Shown: positions 16,031 through 22,979 of the stretch, in pieces | How the letters are laid out: every line of letters starts with the position of its first letter | Numbering within the stretch: position 1 is the first letter of the stretch | Assembly: GCA_020433455.1 (NCBI GenBank) | Contig: JAGRCP010000014.1 | Coordinates: 1 to 33,578, forward strand | Reading direction: 5' to 3' | Source: Caldilineaceae bacterium | GTDB lineage: Bacteria > Chloroflexota > Anaerolineae > Caldilineales > Caldilineaceae | DNA: 33,578 nt | The notes under the pieces: model-generated | Told to the model about the DNA's origin: nothing | Seen by the model: the letters and a program-made list of their open reading frames with translations, nothing else | Databases searched by the model: none | Position numbers and translations under genes: made by a program

Positions 16031-17425
16031 ATGGATTACGCGGAAATGGCGCTGGAAGAACTGCTGGCCCTGGAATATGATCTGACGTCAGCGGTAGAAC
16101 GGTTGGCGCAGCAACCCTATATAGAAGTCGGAACGGAGCTGCTCAGCGCCCAGGATCAGCTCTACGCGGTGGAAAAAGCCCGAAGCCGAGCCGAGCAGAT
16201 CGAGCGCACGGCGCAGGCAGAAACCGAAACCACAGGAGAAATCGTAGAGGAAGCCGGGGAAGAGGCCGCGTCGCCGCAGGACGCCGGCCCCACAAAAGTG
16301 ATGCGCGGCGGGAAGACGCGCCGCAGCCTGGGCGGCGAGCAGATCAAGGAACGCGTGCGCGGCATGACCGACGAAGTCAGCATCGAATACACCATCAATC
16401 TGCCCCGGGTGCCCACCAGCGTTTATAACTTGCTGGACGTGACGGAAGAGCCTCTCCTCTATTGCGAGTTTACGCGTACGGACGGCGCGGCTTTCGGCGG
16501 CGCAACTTTCGGCAGCAGCGCAAGGCGAGACGGTTCCCGCCGCACCTTCATGAACGATTCGAGCCGGCGCTACCGGGTGCGCTCCTTTATCCAGCACTTC
16601 TCGTCTGACGCGGTGAACATCGTGACGCTGGAGCCGGGAGAAACCGTAACCGTGCGCCAGTTGCCCACCCTGCTGCCGGACCGGGTGGCGCAAATCAACG
16701 AGCTGACCCGGGCGACCCTTCACATCATCATCGAACGCCAGAAAGCCGCGGATTCGCCCGAGTGGCTGCTGGAGACCCACGTTACCGAGCCCATTTGGCT
16801 GCTGGCCAAGACCTCGGCGCCCCAGGCGTCCCTGGATCCCAGAACCGGCAAGTGGACGGACCTGACCCGCTACATGGGCGCGTTCGTCACGCCCAATACG
16901 CCGGCCGTAATCGGCTTTCTGCGCACCGTGGCCGACGGTCATCCTGACAAGCAGCTCAGCGGCTACCAGGGTGATGTGCGCTCCCAGGTCGAGGCCATCT
17001 ACACAGCCCTGCGACAGTCGGGTATGATTTATGTCAATTCAGTTATGGATTTTAATCCTGGCCGACGCGCCCAGAGCCAGCGGGTGCGCCTGCCCAGCGA
17101 GAGCCTGAGCCAGCGCATGGCCAACTGCATTGACGGCGTGGTGCTCATGGCCAGCCTTATTCAGGGCATTTCCGTCAATCCCTGCATTGTGGTCCTGCCC
17201 CGCCATGCCCTGGTGGGCTGGGAGACCGGGCCCCAAAGCGATACGTGGGAATATGTGGAGACGACCATGTTGGCTACCCACGACTTTGAGACCGCGGTAA
17301 AAGTGGGCAACAGCCGGGTAGCGACCCACCAAAAGCGCTTCGAGGATACGGGCGATCCCGCCTGGTACCGTCGCTGGTCCCTACGCGATTTGCGCACTAT
17401 TTACGGCATTATGCCCCTGGAGTGA
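16031..17425 (+). CDS. Transglutaminase-fold (cysteine peptidase-like) protein
   Basis: A 464-residue protein. An acidic, Ala/Glu-rich helical N-terminus (~1-110, probable coiled coil) is followed by a beta-rich region (~115-260) of unknown type, then a segment AFVTPNTPAVIGFLRTVAD...GYQGD (~280-320). The C-terminal core has RLPSESLSQRMANCIDGVVLMASLIQG, VVLPRHALVGWE and YVETTML: an order of Cys, His and acidic residue that fits transglutaminase-like cysteine peptidases, as found attached to DUF4011-type helicases and some conflict-system proteins. No signal peptide. It follows the metzincin on the same strand. Function is unknown; a proteolytic or cross-linking role is inferred only from the triad. 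Confidence 0.7.
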   Translation: MDYAEMALEELLALEYDLTSAVERLAQQPYIEVGTELLSAQDQLYAVEKARSRAEQIERTAQAETETTGEIVEEAGEEAASPQDAGPTKVMRGGKTRRSLGGEQIKERVRGMTDEVSIEYTINLPRVPTSVYNLLDVTEEPLLYCEFTRTDGAAFGGATFGSSARRDGSRRTFMNDSSRRYRVRSFIQHFSSDAVNIVTLEPGETVTVRQLPTLLPDRVAQINELTRATLHIIIERQKAADSPEWLLETHVTEPIWLLAKTSAPQASLDPRTGKWTDLTRYMGAFVTPNTPAVIGFLRTVADGHPDKQLSGYQGDVRSQVEAIYTALRQSGMIYVNSVMDFNPGRRAQSQRVRLPSESLSQRMANCIDGVVLMASLIQGISVNPCIVVLPRHALVGWETGPQSDTWEYVETTMLATHDFETAVKVGNSRVATHQKRFEDTGDPAWYRRWSLRDLRTIYGIMPLE

Positions 17426-17487
17426 GAAGTGAACGCATGATGCATGACCCGTGACAGAATTCATCGCGGGCAACACATTACGCATCA
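17425..17487. repeat. RYGTGAY-type palindrome between convergent genes
   Basis: Heptamers GTGAGAA, GTGAACG, CATGATG, CATGACC, CGTGACA follow the stop of the upstream gene. TTACGCATCACC (17477-17488) forms the imperfect right arm, inside the end of the minus-strand ABC gene, whose last codons (Gly-Asp-Ala-stop) are repeat sequence. Confidence 0.5.
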
Positions 17488-18641
17488 CCGGCCCGATTGG
17501 CCTGATTCTCATCCAAACGCTCTTCCACAATCTGGGTGAAACGATCCCGGACTTCGCCGTTCTCACCCAGCAGTTCGGCAAAAACATCCCCGTCCAGGGC
17601 TGCCAGTTCGACTTCGCCTGCGGGCGAAGCGATCAGCGTCGCGCGGTTGCTCCCGCCGCGCAGCAGTTCAATCTCGCCGAAGTACTGCCCCGGCCCCAGA
17701 ATGGCCGCGGTTACATCGTTCCCCCGCAGGTCCTTGACCAACACTTCCACGTGCCCCTTGGTAATGAGATAGAAATGTTCGGGCGCATCTCCCTCCTGCA
17801 AAATCGCTTCGCCGGGCGCATAGTGAAGCGTCTCCAGCTTTTCCATGGCGTACAGCAAAAGATCCTCATGCAGCAGGGGAAATGCGTCGGCCAGGTATTC
17901 ATCGATGATGCGACCGTCGGCCAGCACAATGGTGCGCGAGACGCGTTTGGCCAGGTCCTGATCGTGGGTCACCATGATCATGGTCGTGCCCTGATCGATG
18001 AGCACCTCAAAGAGGTCGAAAATTTCGTTGGCGGTTTTAGAGTCCAGGTTGCCGGTGGGTTCATCCGCCACCAGGAGAAGGGGATCGTTGGCCAGCGCGC
18101 GGGCAATGGCCACCCGCTGCTGCTGACCGCCCGACACTTCCGACGGCAGTTTGTAGGCGTGCTCGGCAATGCCCACCTGGTCCAGCAGATGGAGCGCACG
18201 TTCCTTGCGCGCCCGGCCGCGGTAGGTGTCGCAAAAGTCCATGGGCAGCATGACGTTGTCAATGATACGGATGGTAGGCAGGAGTTGAAAAAACTGGAAA
18301 ACAATGCCGATGTTCTTACCGCGCCAGGGAGCCAGCGCGCCTTCCCGCAGATCAGCCAGGTCCGTATCGCCGATGAGCACCCGCCCTGACGTGGGGCGAT
18401 CAATGCCGGTAATCATGTTGATGAGGGTCGATTTACCACTGCCGGACTTGCCGATCACGGCCACGAATTCGCCCTTGTCCACGGCAAAATCGATCCCTTT
18501 GAGGGCAGGAAAGTCGCCTGCAGGCGTTTGGTAATTCTTAATGATCGCCTGCAACTCAATGAAATGGCGGTTGCCGTGACGATAGCTGCCGTCGCCGTCG
18601 GCATTTGCCTGTTGTTTCTGCTGCCGTAATCCTGCAAACAT
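17478..18641 (-). CDS. MacB/LolD-type ABC ATPase fused to a cNMP-binding domain
   Basis: A 387-residue fusion. Residues ~28-250 are an ABC ATPase of the MacB/LolD/FtsE class: Walker [12 protein letters not shown]-loop [10 protein letters not shown], signature SGGQQQR, Walker [13 protein letters not shown], switch His in VTHDQ. Residues ~262-372 form a cyclic-nucleotide-binding (Crp-like) domain with [24 protein letters not shown] and [22 protein letters not shown], the phosphate-binding-cassette region. The domain implies nucleotide or ligand gating of the transporter or its lipid/lipoprotein export. AAGGAG precedes the ATG by about 10 nt. No FtsX/MacB-type permease is found in the window. 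Confidence 0.9.
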   Translation of the reverse strand: MFAGLRQQKQQANADGDGSYRHGNRHFIELQAIIKNYQTPAGDFPALKGIDFAVDKGEFVAVIGKSGSGKSTLINMITGIDRPTSGRVLIGDTDLADLREGALAPWRGKNIGIVFQFFQLLPTIRIIDNVMLPMDFCDTYRGRARKERALHLLDQVGIAEHAYKLPSEVSGGQQQRVAIARALANDPLLLVADEPTGNLDSKTANEIFDLFEVLIDQGTTMIMVTHDQDLAKRVSRTIVLADGRIIDEYLADAFPLLHEDLLLYAMEKLETLHYAPGEAILQEGDAPEHFYLITKGHVEVLVKDLRGNDVTAAILGPGQYFGEIELLRGGSNRATLIASPAGEVELAALDGDVFAELLGENGEVRDRFTQIVEERLDENQANRAGDA

Positions 18642-18751
18642 GCGATATATGCTCCTTGCCGCGCACCGAGGTCAGATCGTCTGACCAATCATCCCGAGAA
18701 TGAGCCGCGCTGTCAAATTCCACGCGTAAAAATCTTCGTTCCCTCGACAAT

Positions 18752-18827
18752 ACGTGGATTAAAGCGCAGATGACGCGGAAACGGCGGATTCCGACGAATT
18801 CTTTGCAGAATCCGTCAGAATCCGCCG
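18752..18827. repeat. Heptad-structured 20-bp palindrome (GCGGATTC type)
   Basis: Arms 18782-18801 and 18808-18827 pair at 18 of 20 positions around TTTGCA. The left flank (GTGGATTAAAGCGCAGATGACGCGG) has the look of widespread intergenic repeats with 7-nt spacing. It lies upstream of the ABC-cNMP gene. Confidence 0.6.
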
Positions 18828-19057
18828 TCGCGGCAGGCAATACAATGCGCAAGCTAATCCAGTTCGGCGTCAACACCGCGGTAGGAATCATGCTTGCTCT
18901 GGCAGAGGCGGCAGCGGTTGAAACCGCAGCCTGCTACGGAAAACCGGCTCAAAGCCGGTTCGTGCAGCGGAGACTTACGTGCTTCAGCGCGTTTCCCATA
19001 GCAGAGCCGACTTCATCCGGCGGCCTGACCCCACGAAACCTCAGAGAGCCGGATTGG
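18828..19057. other. Hairpin-rich intergenic region
   Basis: No supported gene. It holds short palindromes GCGGTT-GA-AACCGC (18914-18927) and AACCGGCT-CAA-AGCCGGTT (18942-18960). Near 19026-19052 is a sequence related (about 20 of 27) to the right end of the 7.1-7.3 kb MITE-like element, so this may be the remnant of a similar element. Confidence 0.4.
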
Positions 19058-19321
19058 CTAACGGGACAGCCCCGGTCGCAGGCCCAGGCGCAAACCCGGC
19101 TGCAAAACGGCGCGCGGCGGGGCAGGGGCTGCCTTCTGCTCGTCAACGACTACTCCGTTTACCGGCGCTTCCGCTTCAACGGCTTCTGCCTCAACTGTTT
19201 CCATATCAACGGCTGAGGCGTTTCCATTTTTCCCGGGAAGTTTTTCAGCCATATCGACCGCCGCTTGCGCATCAACATCCTTATGCTCCGTTCCGGGCCC
19301 GGAAGGCAATATTTGTGCCAC
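19058..19321 (-). CDS. Possible small acidic protein, unknown
   Basis: A GTG-started frame of 87 residues. The support is an unusually strong ribosome site: AGGAGG on the minus strand 6 nt before the GTG. The protein is acidic and low in complexity (VDMETVEAEAVEAEAPV), with a Pro/Arg/Leu-rich tail (PRAVLQPGLRLGLRPGLSR) that may come from repeat-derived DNA. No signal peptide, membrane segment, Cys motif or family was recognised. A leader hairpin (about 19360-19400) lies upstream. It could equally be a fortuitous frame. Confidence 0.4.
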   Translation of the reverse strand: MAQILPSGPGTEHKDVDAQAAVDMAEKLPGKNGNASAVDMETVEAEAVEAEAPVNGVVVDEQKAAPAPPRAVLQPGLRLGLRPGLSR

Positions 19322-19539
19322 AACAACCTCCTCATGCTAGGCATGCAACAGCCTGAAGAAGCGACGCCCGCAAACGGGGCCTTGTCGCTTTCAGTCAGAC
19401 AACCTGATTGGATGACGGGCAAACGAGGGAGCAGAATGGCGAATGGGGGAGATGGCCAATACAGTATGCGGGGAAAGCGTGACGGGTTTGCCGGTTCCGG
19501 GCATAACGACGCCCAAACCAGGCCAAAGTTACGCAAAAT

Positions 19540-19971
19540 TCAGACGTCCGCTTCTCCAGACGACAGCGTAATCAGGTCGCCTTCGATGCGAGCCGGGTCA
19601 TCGGTGATCAGAAGGGCGAAATCTTCGGGCGTCAAGGAGAGAAGGGGAAAGGCAGCCTGGTAGAGTTCGTCGGCGACAATGGCGGCCAGCGCAAAGAAGC
19701 TGTCCACGCCCGTAGTGAGGATGGCAGCGGGCGCCGTGCCTGCCGCCACGGCTTCCAACAGCACGGCGGTGGTGGTGGAAGAGCCCCGGGTATGGGGCAG
19801 GGCCAAAATCCGGCCCGCAGCGACTTGCCCGGCTAAAGGATGGCGCTGATCGATAATCGTGCCGGTTCGGTAGTCATAACCGCCCCAAAAGGAAAGGGGC
19901 TCCCGGCTCACCAGCAGCCTTCCCCTGGCCTGGCCGGGAATGACGACCTGCGCCCGAATCACCCGGCCCAT
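19540..19971 (-). CDS. Aconitase X small (swivel) subunit, DUF126
   Basis: About 143 residues, the swivel domain of a two-subunit aconitase X. The block LLVSREPLSFWGGYDYRTGTI followed by IDQRHPLAG and ILALPHTRGSSTTTAVLLEA is diagnostic of DUF126 and contains the catalytic/substrate-binding Ser-rich loop. With the large subunit it forms a [Fe-S] dehydratase: in bacteria cis-3-hydroxy-L-proline dehydratase, in archaea phosphomevalonate dehydratase; sequence alone does not choose. The ATG at 19971 overlaps the end of the large-subunit gene by 13 nt, pointing to translational coupling; an upstream start at 20019 is less likely. Confidence 0.9.
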   Translation of the reverse strand: MGRVIRAQVVIPGQARGRLLVSREPLSFWGGYDYRTGTIIDQRHPLAGQVAAGRILALPHTRGSSTTTAVLLEAVAAGTAPAAILTTGVDSFFALAAIVADELYQAAFPLLSLTPEDFALLITDDPARIEGDLITLSSGEADV

Positions 19972-21224
19972 AGCGTCTCGTCCCGGACCACGACGCCCGC
20001 AACAGCCGAATTGACGCAATCTTCCAGACTGCCGAAAGTGACGTCGGTTTCCAACATGCCGGGCGAATAGTAGGCGTACTTGGCTGAGTTGGTCATAATA
20101 CGCTTGATGGCAGGCGGCAGCATAGGCGTGGTGAGGATACAGGTGTCCACCGTCAATTCGCCGCCAAAGGCGCGTAAGGCGTCCAGGTGGCCGGCGCGCT
20201 GGGCCAGCATGGACATCATGCGGCTGGTCGTGACCAGGAAGCGCACATCCGAATGACGAGTGCGCCCGGCCAGCAGCGGCGCAAGGGCCGCAAACTCGGC
20301 CAGGGAAAAGTGGGGACTGCCCAGCACGACCATATCCAGGGCCGCTCCCGCACGGGTGGTCAATTCCCGGCGCGCTTGCCGAAGATGCGGGAGCGTGATC
20401 TCCATCACCTGCGCGGGAGCCTGATGTTGGAGGGCCTCATCCAGCGTGGCGGCTTCAGGCGTGATGCCCGCGATATGGAAGAGGGCCACTGCGCCCGATG
20501 ATGCGCCGCCCGCGGCCAGGGCCTTGAGCTGATCTTCGGTAGGCCCCACGCAAAAGCCGTCGAGAACCGGTACCCGCTCACCCGCCAGCTTGCCCATAAG
20601 GTGGCCCAAAACGGGATAGAAGCTGTCATGGGCCTGGAGAGCCGGGGGAATGTCCGCAAGGCGCAGCAGGAGAGTAGCCCGGCGATTCTCTGTAAGATGC
20701 AGCCCGGCCGCAGGCGCACGCCCGGTGATGGCGCAGCAAATATCCAATAGATCGGGGTATCGTTCCGTGCGCGCGCCGATGACGGAATTGGCGAAAGCAA
20801 TGGCGTTGGACTCGCCCCAGGCGATCTGTTGACCGAAGCGGGGCCTCCACTCGGTTTGGTAAGGCGCACAGGTCCAGGTGGGCGTGCAGCCCATAGACTG
20901 GTAGGCGACCATCTGCCGATGGGCTTTCTCCGCCCACGCCCGAGGAACGGCCCACTCGTGCCAGTGACTTTCATCCACGCCGCTTACGTTGAGGGTGGTA
21001 GGGACGCGCACCTGCGCGCCCAGCTCGGCCAGGCGCTCGGCGTACTCCAGCCCGGCGTCGCCGATGTAGAGGCTGCTGTCGATGTGCGCGCCGCTAATGT
21101 CCAACAATTCGGTTGCGCCGTAGACGGACGCCATGCGCGCCAGGATCGTCATGGCCATACGCGGGGCCGGCCCGGCCCGGCCGTCTAACATGCGCTGGTC
21201 CTGAGAAGAGAGGTGCAAGGTCAT
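19959..21224 (-). CDS. Aconitase X large (catalytic) subunit, DUF521
   Basis: About 421 residues, the catalytic subunit of aconitase X. It shows MTLHLSSQDQRMLDG at the start, DISGAHIDSSLYIGDAGLEYAE, MGCTPTWTCAPYQTEWRPRFGQ, AWGESNAIAFANSVIGARTERYPD, FCVGPTEDQ and TVDTCILTTPM: the Cys residues in the second, fifth and sixth blocks are the likely Fe-S ligands or active-site residues. It dehydrates a small hydroxy acid, either cis-3-hydroxyproline (catabolism) or 5-phosphomevalonate (isoprenoid synthesis). No proline-catabolic or mevalonate genes lie nearby to decide. The TTG at 21281 is rejected in favour of ATG 21224. Confidence 0.92.
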   Translation of the reverse strand: MTLHLSSQDQRMLDGRAGPAPRMAMTILARMASVYGATELLDISGAHIDSSLYIGDAGLEYAERLAELGAQVRVPTTLNVSGVDESHWHEWAVPRAWAEKAHRQMVAYQSMGCTPTWTCAPYQTEWRPRFGQQIAWGESNAIAFANSVIGARTERYPDLLDICCAITGRAPAAGLHLTENRRATLLLRLADIPPALQAHDSFYPVLGHLMGKLAGERVPVLDGFCVGPTEDQLKALAAGGASSGAVALFHIAGITPEAATLDEALQHQAPAQVMEITLPHLRQARRELTTRAGAALDMVVLGSPHFSLAEFAALAPLLAGRTRHSDVRFLVTTSRMMSMLAQRAGHLDALRAFGGELTVDTCILTTPMLPPAIKRIMTNSAKYAYYSPGMLETDVTFGSLEDCVNSAVAGVVVRDETLWAG

Positions 21225-21283
21225 GGGGAGGCAAAGATTTGAAAAATGATTGAATTGCTGATTCGATCGCTTTGACTGCAAAT

Positions 21284-21312
21284 ATCATGGCACAAGAGAG
21301 ACGGGTATGCAA
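21284..21312 (-). promoter_or_regulatory. Promoter of the aconitase X operon
   Basis: On the minus strand TTGCAT (21312-21307), 17 nt, then CATGAT (21289-21284). The start would be near 21277, giving a leader of about 53 nt. Confidence 0.5.
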
Positions 21313-21339
21313 CCAACCATACGCCAGATCTGCCCAATC

Positions 21340-21374
21340 AAAAAACGCTGCCCCAGCCAAGGGCGGCGTTTTTC
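21340..21374 (-). terminator. Terminator of twin unit 1
   Basis: AACGCCGCCC pairs with GGGGCAGCGTT, followed by a T-run on the minus strand. It also has five T on the plus strand, so it may act in both directions. Confidence 0.8.
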
Positions 21375-21406
21375 ATCGTGGAGCAGGGTTTGCATCCGCA
21401 GCGGAA

Positions 21407-21634
21407 TTAGCCGACATGGCCGCCTCCATAGCTGCGGCGTTGGGGCGCAACCTGGACCTTCATACGATGGCCAATCCGTTCTAAAAGCGTCCCCGTGCGA
21501 TAGAGCAGGGTCGTTTCCGGATCCCGGGGATATGCAACGGCTCCCTCAGGACGATTGCGTAAAATGCGCTTTATTTCTTCTTCACGCGCCTTCAACGCAG
21601 TATCAGTTTCAAATTGGTAAAGCATAGAAAACAT
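21407..21634 (-). CDS. Small protein of twin unit 1, unknown
   Basis: A 75-residue protein. It shares with the protein at 21946-22167 the blocks REEEI (helical, charged N-terminal half), TLLYR-G-LLE-IGHRMKVQV and the C-terminus APQRRSYG-G followed by G. About half of the residues agree over the aligned part, so the two are paralogues from a tandem duplication. AGAGG lies 6 nt before the ATG. No membrane segment or signal peptide is present; the first ~35 residues should form an amphipathic helix and the end is basic and Gly-rich. It has its own promoter, structured leader and terminator. No known family was recognised. Confidence 0.8.
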   Translation of the reverse strand: MFSMLYQFETDTALKAREEEIKRILRNRPEGAVAYPRDPETTLLYRTGTLLERIGHRMKVQVAPQRRSYGGGHVG

Positions 21635-21770
21635 AAGTAACCTCTCATTGCTAAATTAGCTTGCGCCGCACGCTCCTCTGTGCAGCAACAGCCTGACAAA
21701 AAAGAACGCCCGTAGACCCATGTCTACAGACGTATTTTGAGCTGCGCACGGGGAATCCGTCACGCAGCCA
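21635..21770 (-). ncRNA. Structured leader RNA of twin unit 1
   Basis: Between the promoter and the small ORF is a structured leader. The first hairpin (21769-21741) pairs GCTGCG with CGCAGC plus an inner ACGG/CCGT. After TCAAAAT comes a 12-bp fully paired hairpin (21733-21704) with a 5-nt loop, followed by TTCTTTTTT: an intrinsic-terminator shape ahead of the gene. The same arrangement with compensating changes is found at 22168-22290. It could be a riboswitch or attenuator, or a short sRNA of about 75 nt with occasional read-through. Confidence 0.65.
21698..21733 (-). terminator. Attenuator-like terminator in leader 1
   Basis: A 12-bp stem starting ACGTCTGTAGAC with its complement GTCTACGGGCGT (including GU pairs), followed on the minus strand by a run of T, 64 nt before the start codon. 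Confidence 0.7.
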
Positions 21771-21776
21771 AACGAA

Positions 21777-21805
21777 AGTATACGCCGACAAACAAAAAGA
21801 GGCAA
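21777..21805 (-). promoter_or_regulatory. Promoter of twin unit 1
   Basis: TTGCCT (21805-21800), 17 nt, TATACT (21782-21777) on the minus strand. The -10 and the following TTTC are identical to those of unit 2. Confidence 0.75.
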
Positions 21806-21879
21806 GACCAAAGTTGTACGATTAAGCTACGTTTTTTCTTGTGCAGAATCGACAACTTTCGGACGCATCGCGCTGCATC

Positions 21880-21912
21880 AAAAAAACGCCGCCCCCGGGC
21901 AGAGGCGGCGTT
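21880..21912 (-). terminator. Terminator of twin unit 2
   Basis: A 9-bp stem AACGCCGCC / GGCGGCGTT with a 9-10-nt loop and a 7-T tail on the minus strand; the same GCCGCC stem is used by unit 1. Confidence 0.85.
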
Positions 21913-21945
21913 CATCTTGGAGAAGGGTCATCGTTCATGATGCAG

Positions 21946-22167
21946 TCAGCCGGCGCTGCCGCGCCCATAGCTGCGGCGCTGGGGTGCGACGACCTGGACC
22001 TTCATGCGATGGCCGATGCCTTCCAGAAGATTGCCTACCCGGTAAAGCAGGGTTTCTTCGGGATGCTCCTGACGCAGAATCGCATCAGCCAGGCGTTCCT
22101 GCTGGATACGGGCGATTTCCTCTTCGCGCATCTGCTTCACAACATCCATACTGTATTGGTTCCACAT
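21946..22167 (-). CDS. Small protein of twin unit 2, unknown
   Basis: A 73-residue paralogue of the protein at 21407-21634. The N-terminal half (MWNQYSMDVVKQMREEEIAR and onward) is a charged helix. The second half ETLLYRVGNLLEGIGHRMKV followed by QVVAPQRRSYGRG is the conserved part, which suggests function lies there, perhaps in nucleic-acid or membrane-surface contact given the Arg-rich tail; that is speculation. GAGGTG lies 6 nt before the ATG and the context AATGAG-GGT-ACTTATG is shared with unit 1. It has its own promoter, leader and terminator. Confidence 0.8.
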   Translation of the reverse strand: MWNQYSMDVVKQMREEEIARIQQERLADAILRQEHPEETLLYRVGNLLEGIGHRMKVQVVAPQRRSYGRGSAG

Positions 22168-22290
22168 AAGTCACCTCATTGTGTAGTGCGGCTGCGATAT
22201 GTACGCAGCAAAAAACAAAAAACAAACGCCCGCAGACGAAAGGTCTACAGACGCATTTTGGGCTGCGTACGGGAAAGCCATACGCAACTA
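22168..22290 (-). ncRNA. Structured leader RNA of twin unit 2
   Basis: Homologous to leader 1. Hairpin one (22288-22262) is an 11-bp stem GTTGCGTATGG / CCGTACGCAGC with loop CTTTC. The linker CCCAAAAT is near identical to that of copy 1. Hairpin two (22254-22226) is 12 bp with an ATT-like linker and loop CTTTC, then TTGTTTTTTG. Where the two copies differ inside stems, pairing is kept (A-U or U-A replaced by GU, G-U by A-U), supporting selection on RNA structure. Confidence 0.65.
22217..22254 (-). terminator. Attenuator-like terminator in leader 2
   Basis: The 12-bp stem GCGTCTGTAGAC / GTCTGCGGGCGT with T-rich tail on the minus strand, the counterpart of 21698-21733. Confidence 0.65.
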
Positions 22291-22296
22291 AATGAA

Positions 22297-22325
22297 AGTA
22301 TAACGCAATGCGTTAAAAAAATCAA
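22297..22325 (-). promoter_or_regulatory. Promoter of twin unit 2
   Basis: TTGATT (22325-22320), 17 nt, TATACT (22302-22297) on the minus strand, in the same place relative to the leader as in unit 1. Confidence 0.75.
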
Positions 22326-22371
22326 GTCCAAAAGCCTACGATTTGGCTTTTCTCTTTCACCATCTCCCGGG

Positions 22372-22377
22372 TATACT
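22372..22377 (+). promoter_or_regulatory. -10 element of the RNase/inhibitor operon
   Basis: TATACT on the plus strand, 51 nt before the RNase start, with a weak TTTTCT -35 18 nt upstream. It diverges from the unit 2 promoter. Confidence 0.45.
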
Positions 22378-22427
22378 GGTCCGGCACTGGATGACCCGGA
22401 ATTCAGCATCACACGAAAGAATCGACT

Positions 22428-22979
22428 ATGACAGCCAACTCATCAGGAGGCGGCAACAAAAAGCTGACCAGCGGCGGCCTTATCGCCATCATTATTGCCG
22501 TGGTGGTTGCCCTGGCCGGCGGCGGCAACTTTTTTGACACCCTGAATCAGGTCAACGAAGCCATAACGCCGGCCACAGTTACCGTCATTGCGGCGGAGAT
22601 GACCCACACCGCGGCCGACGGGCCTGCCGCGACCGCGACCGTCGCAACGGCCACGCGCGCGGCAGCCGCGCCCCAGGCGACGCCACGCGTCTCCCGCAGC
22701 GGATTGCCGCTCATCCCCTACGCTGAGTTGCCGCCCGAGGCCCAGGACACGCTGGCGCTCATCAAAAGCGACGGGCCCTTCCCCTTTGACCGGGACGGCC
22801 TGACCTTCCAAAATCGGGAGGGCATTCTGCCCGGCAAGCGCGCCGGCTACTATCAGGAGTACACGGTTATTACGCCCGGATCTTCGGACCGGGGAGCGCG
22901 GCGCATCGTCACCGGGGCGGAGGGCGAAATCTACTACACCGACGATCACTATGACAGCTTTCGCGAGGTGAGCTTCTGA
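22428..22979 (+). CDS. Membrane-anchored barnase-like ribonuclease
   Basis: A 183-residue protein: a hydrophobic segment GGLIAIIIAVVVALAGGG (~16-33) as signal or anchor, an Ala/Thr-rich linker (~45-88), then a microbial RNase domain of the barnase (RNase N1/T1) family. By comparison with barnase, FQNREGILPGK carries the guanine-binding Arg/Glu (130, 131), YYQEYTV the general base (Glu144), RRIV the phosphate-binding Arg (158-159) and TDDHYDSF the general acid (His174). It should cleave RNA after guanine, outside the cytoplasmic membrane. The next gene is a barstar-like inhibitor with a TGATG overlap, which protects the producer cell. Confidence 0.9.
   Translation: MTANSSGGGNKKLTSGGLIAIIIAVVVALAGGGNFFDTLNQVNEAITPATVTVIAAEMTHTAADGPAATATVATATRAAAAPQATPRVSRSGLPLIPYAELPPEAQDTLALIKSDGPFPFDRDGLTFQNREGILPGKRAGYYQEYTVITPGSSDRGARRIVTGAEGEIYYTDDHYDSFREVSF

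Noticed and set aside
21225-21281. N-terminal extension of the aconitase X large subunit to the TTG at 21281
   Set aside because: The added residues (Ser/Asn/Gln/Phe) do not resemble the family start; ATG 21224 begins with the usual MTLHLSSQDQRML, and the predicted transcription start is near 21277.
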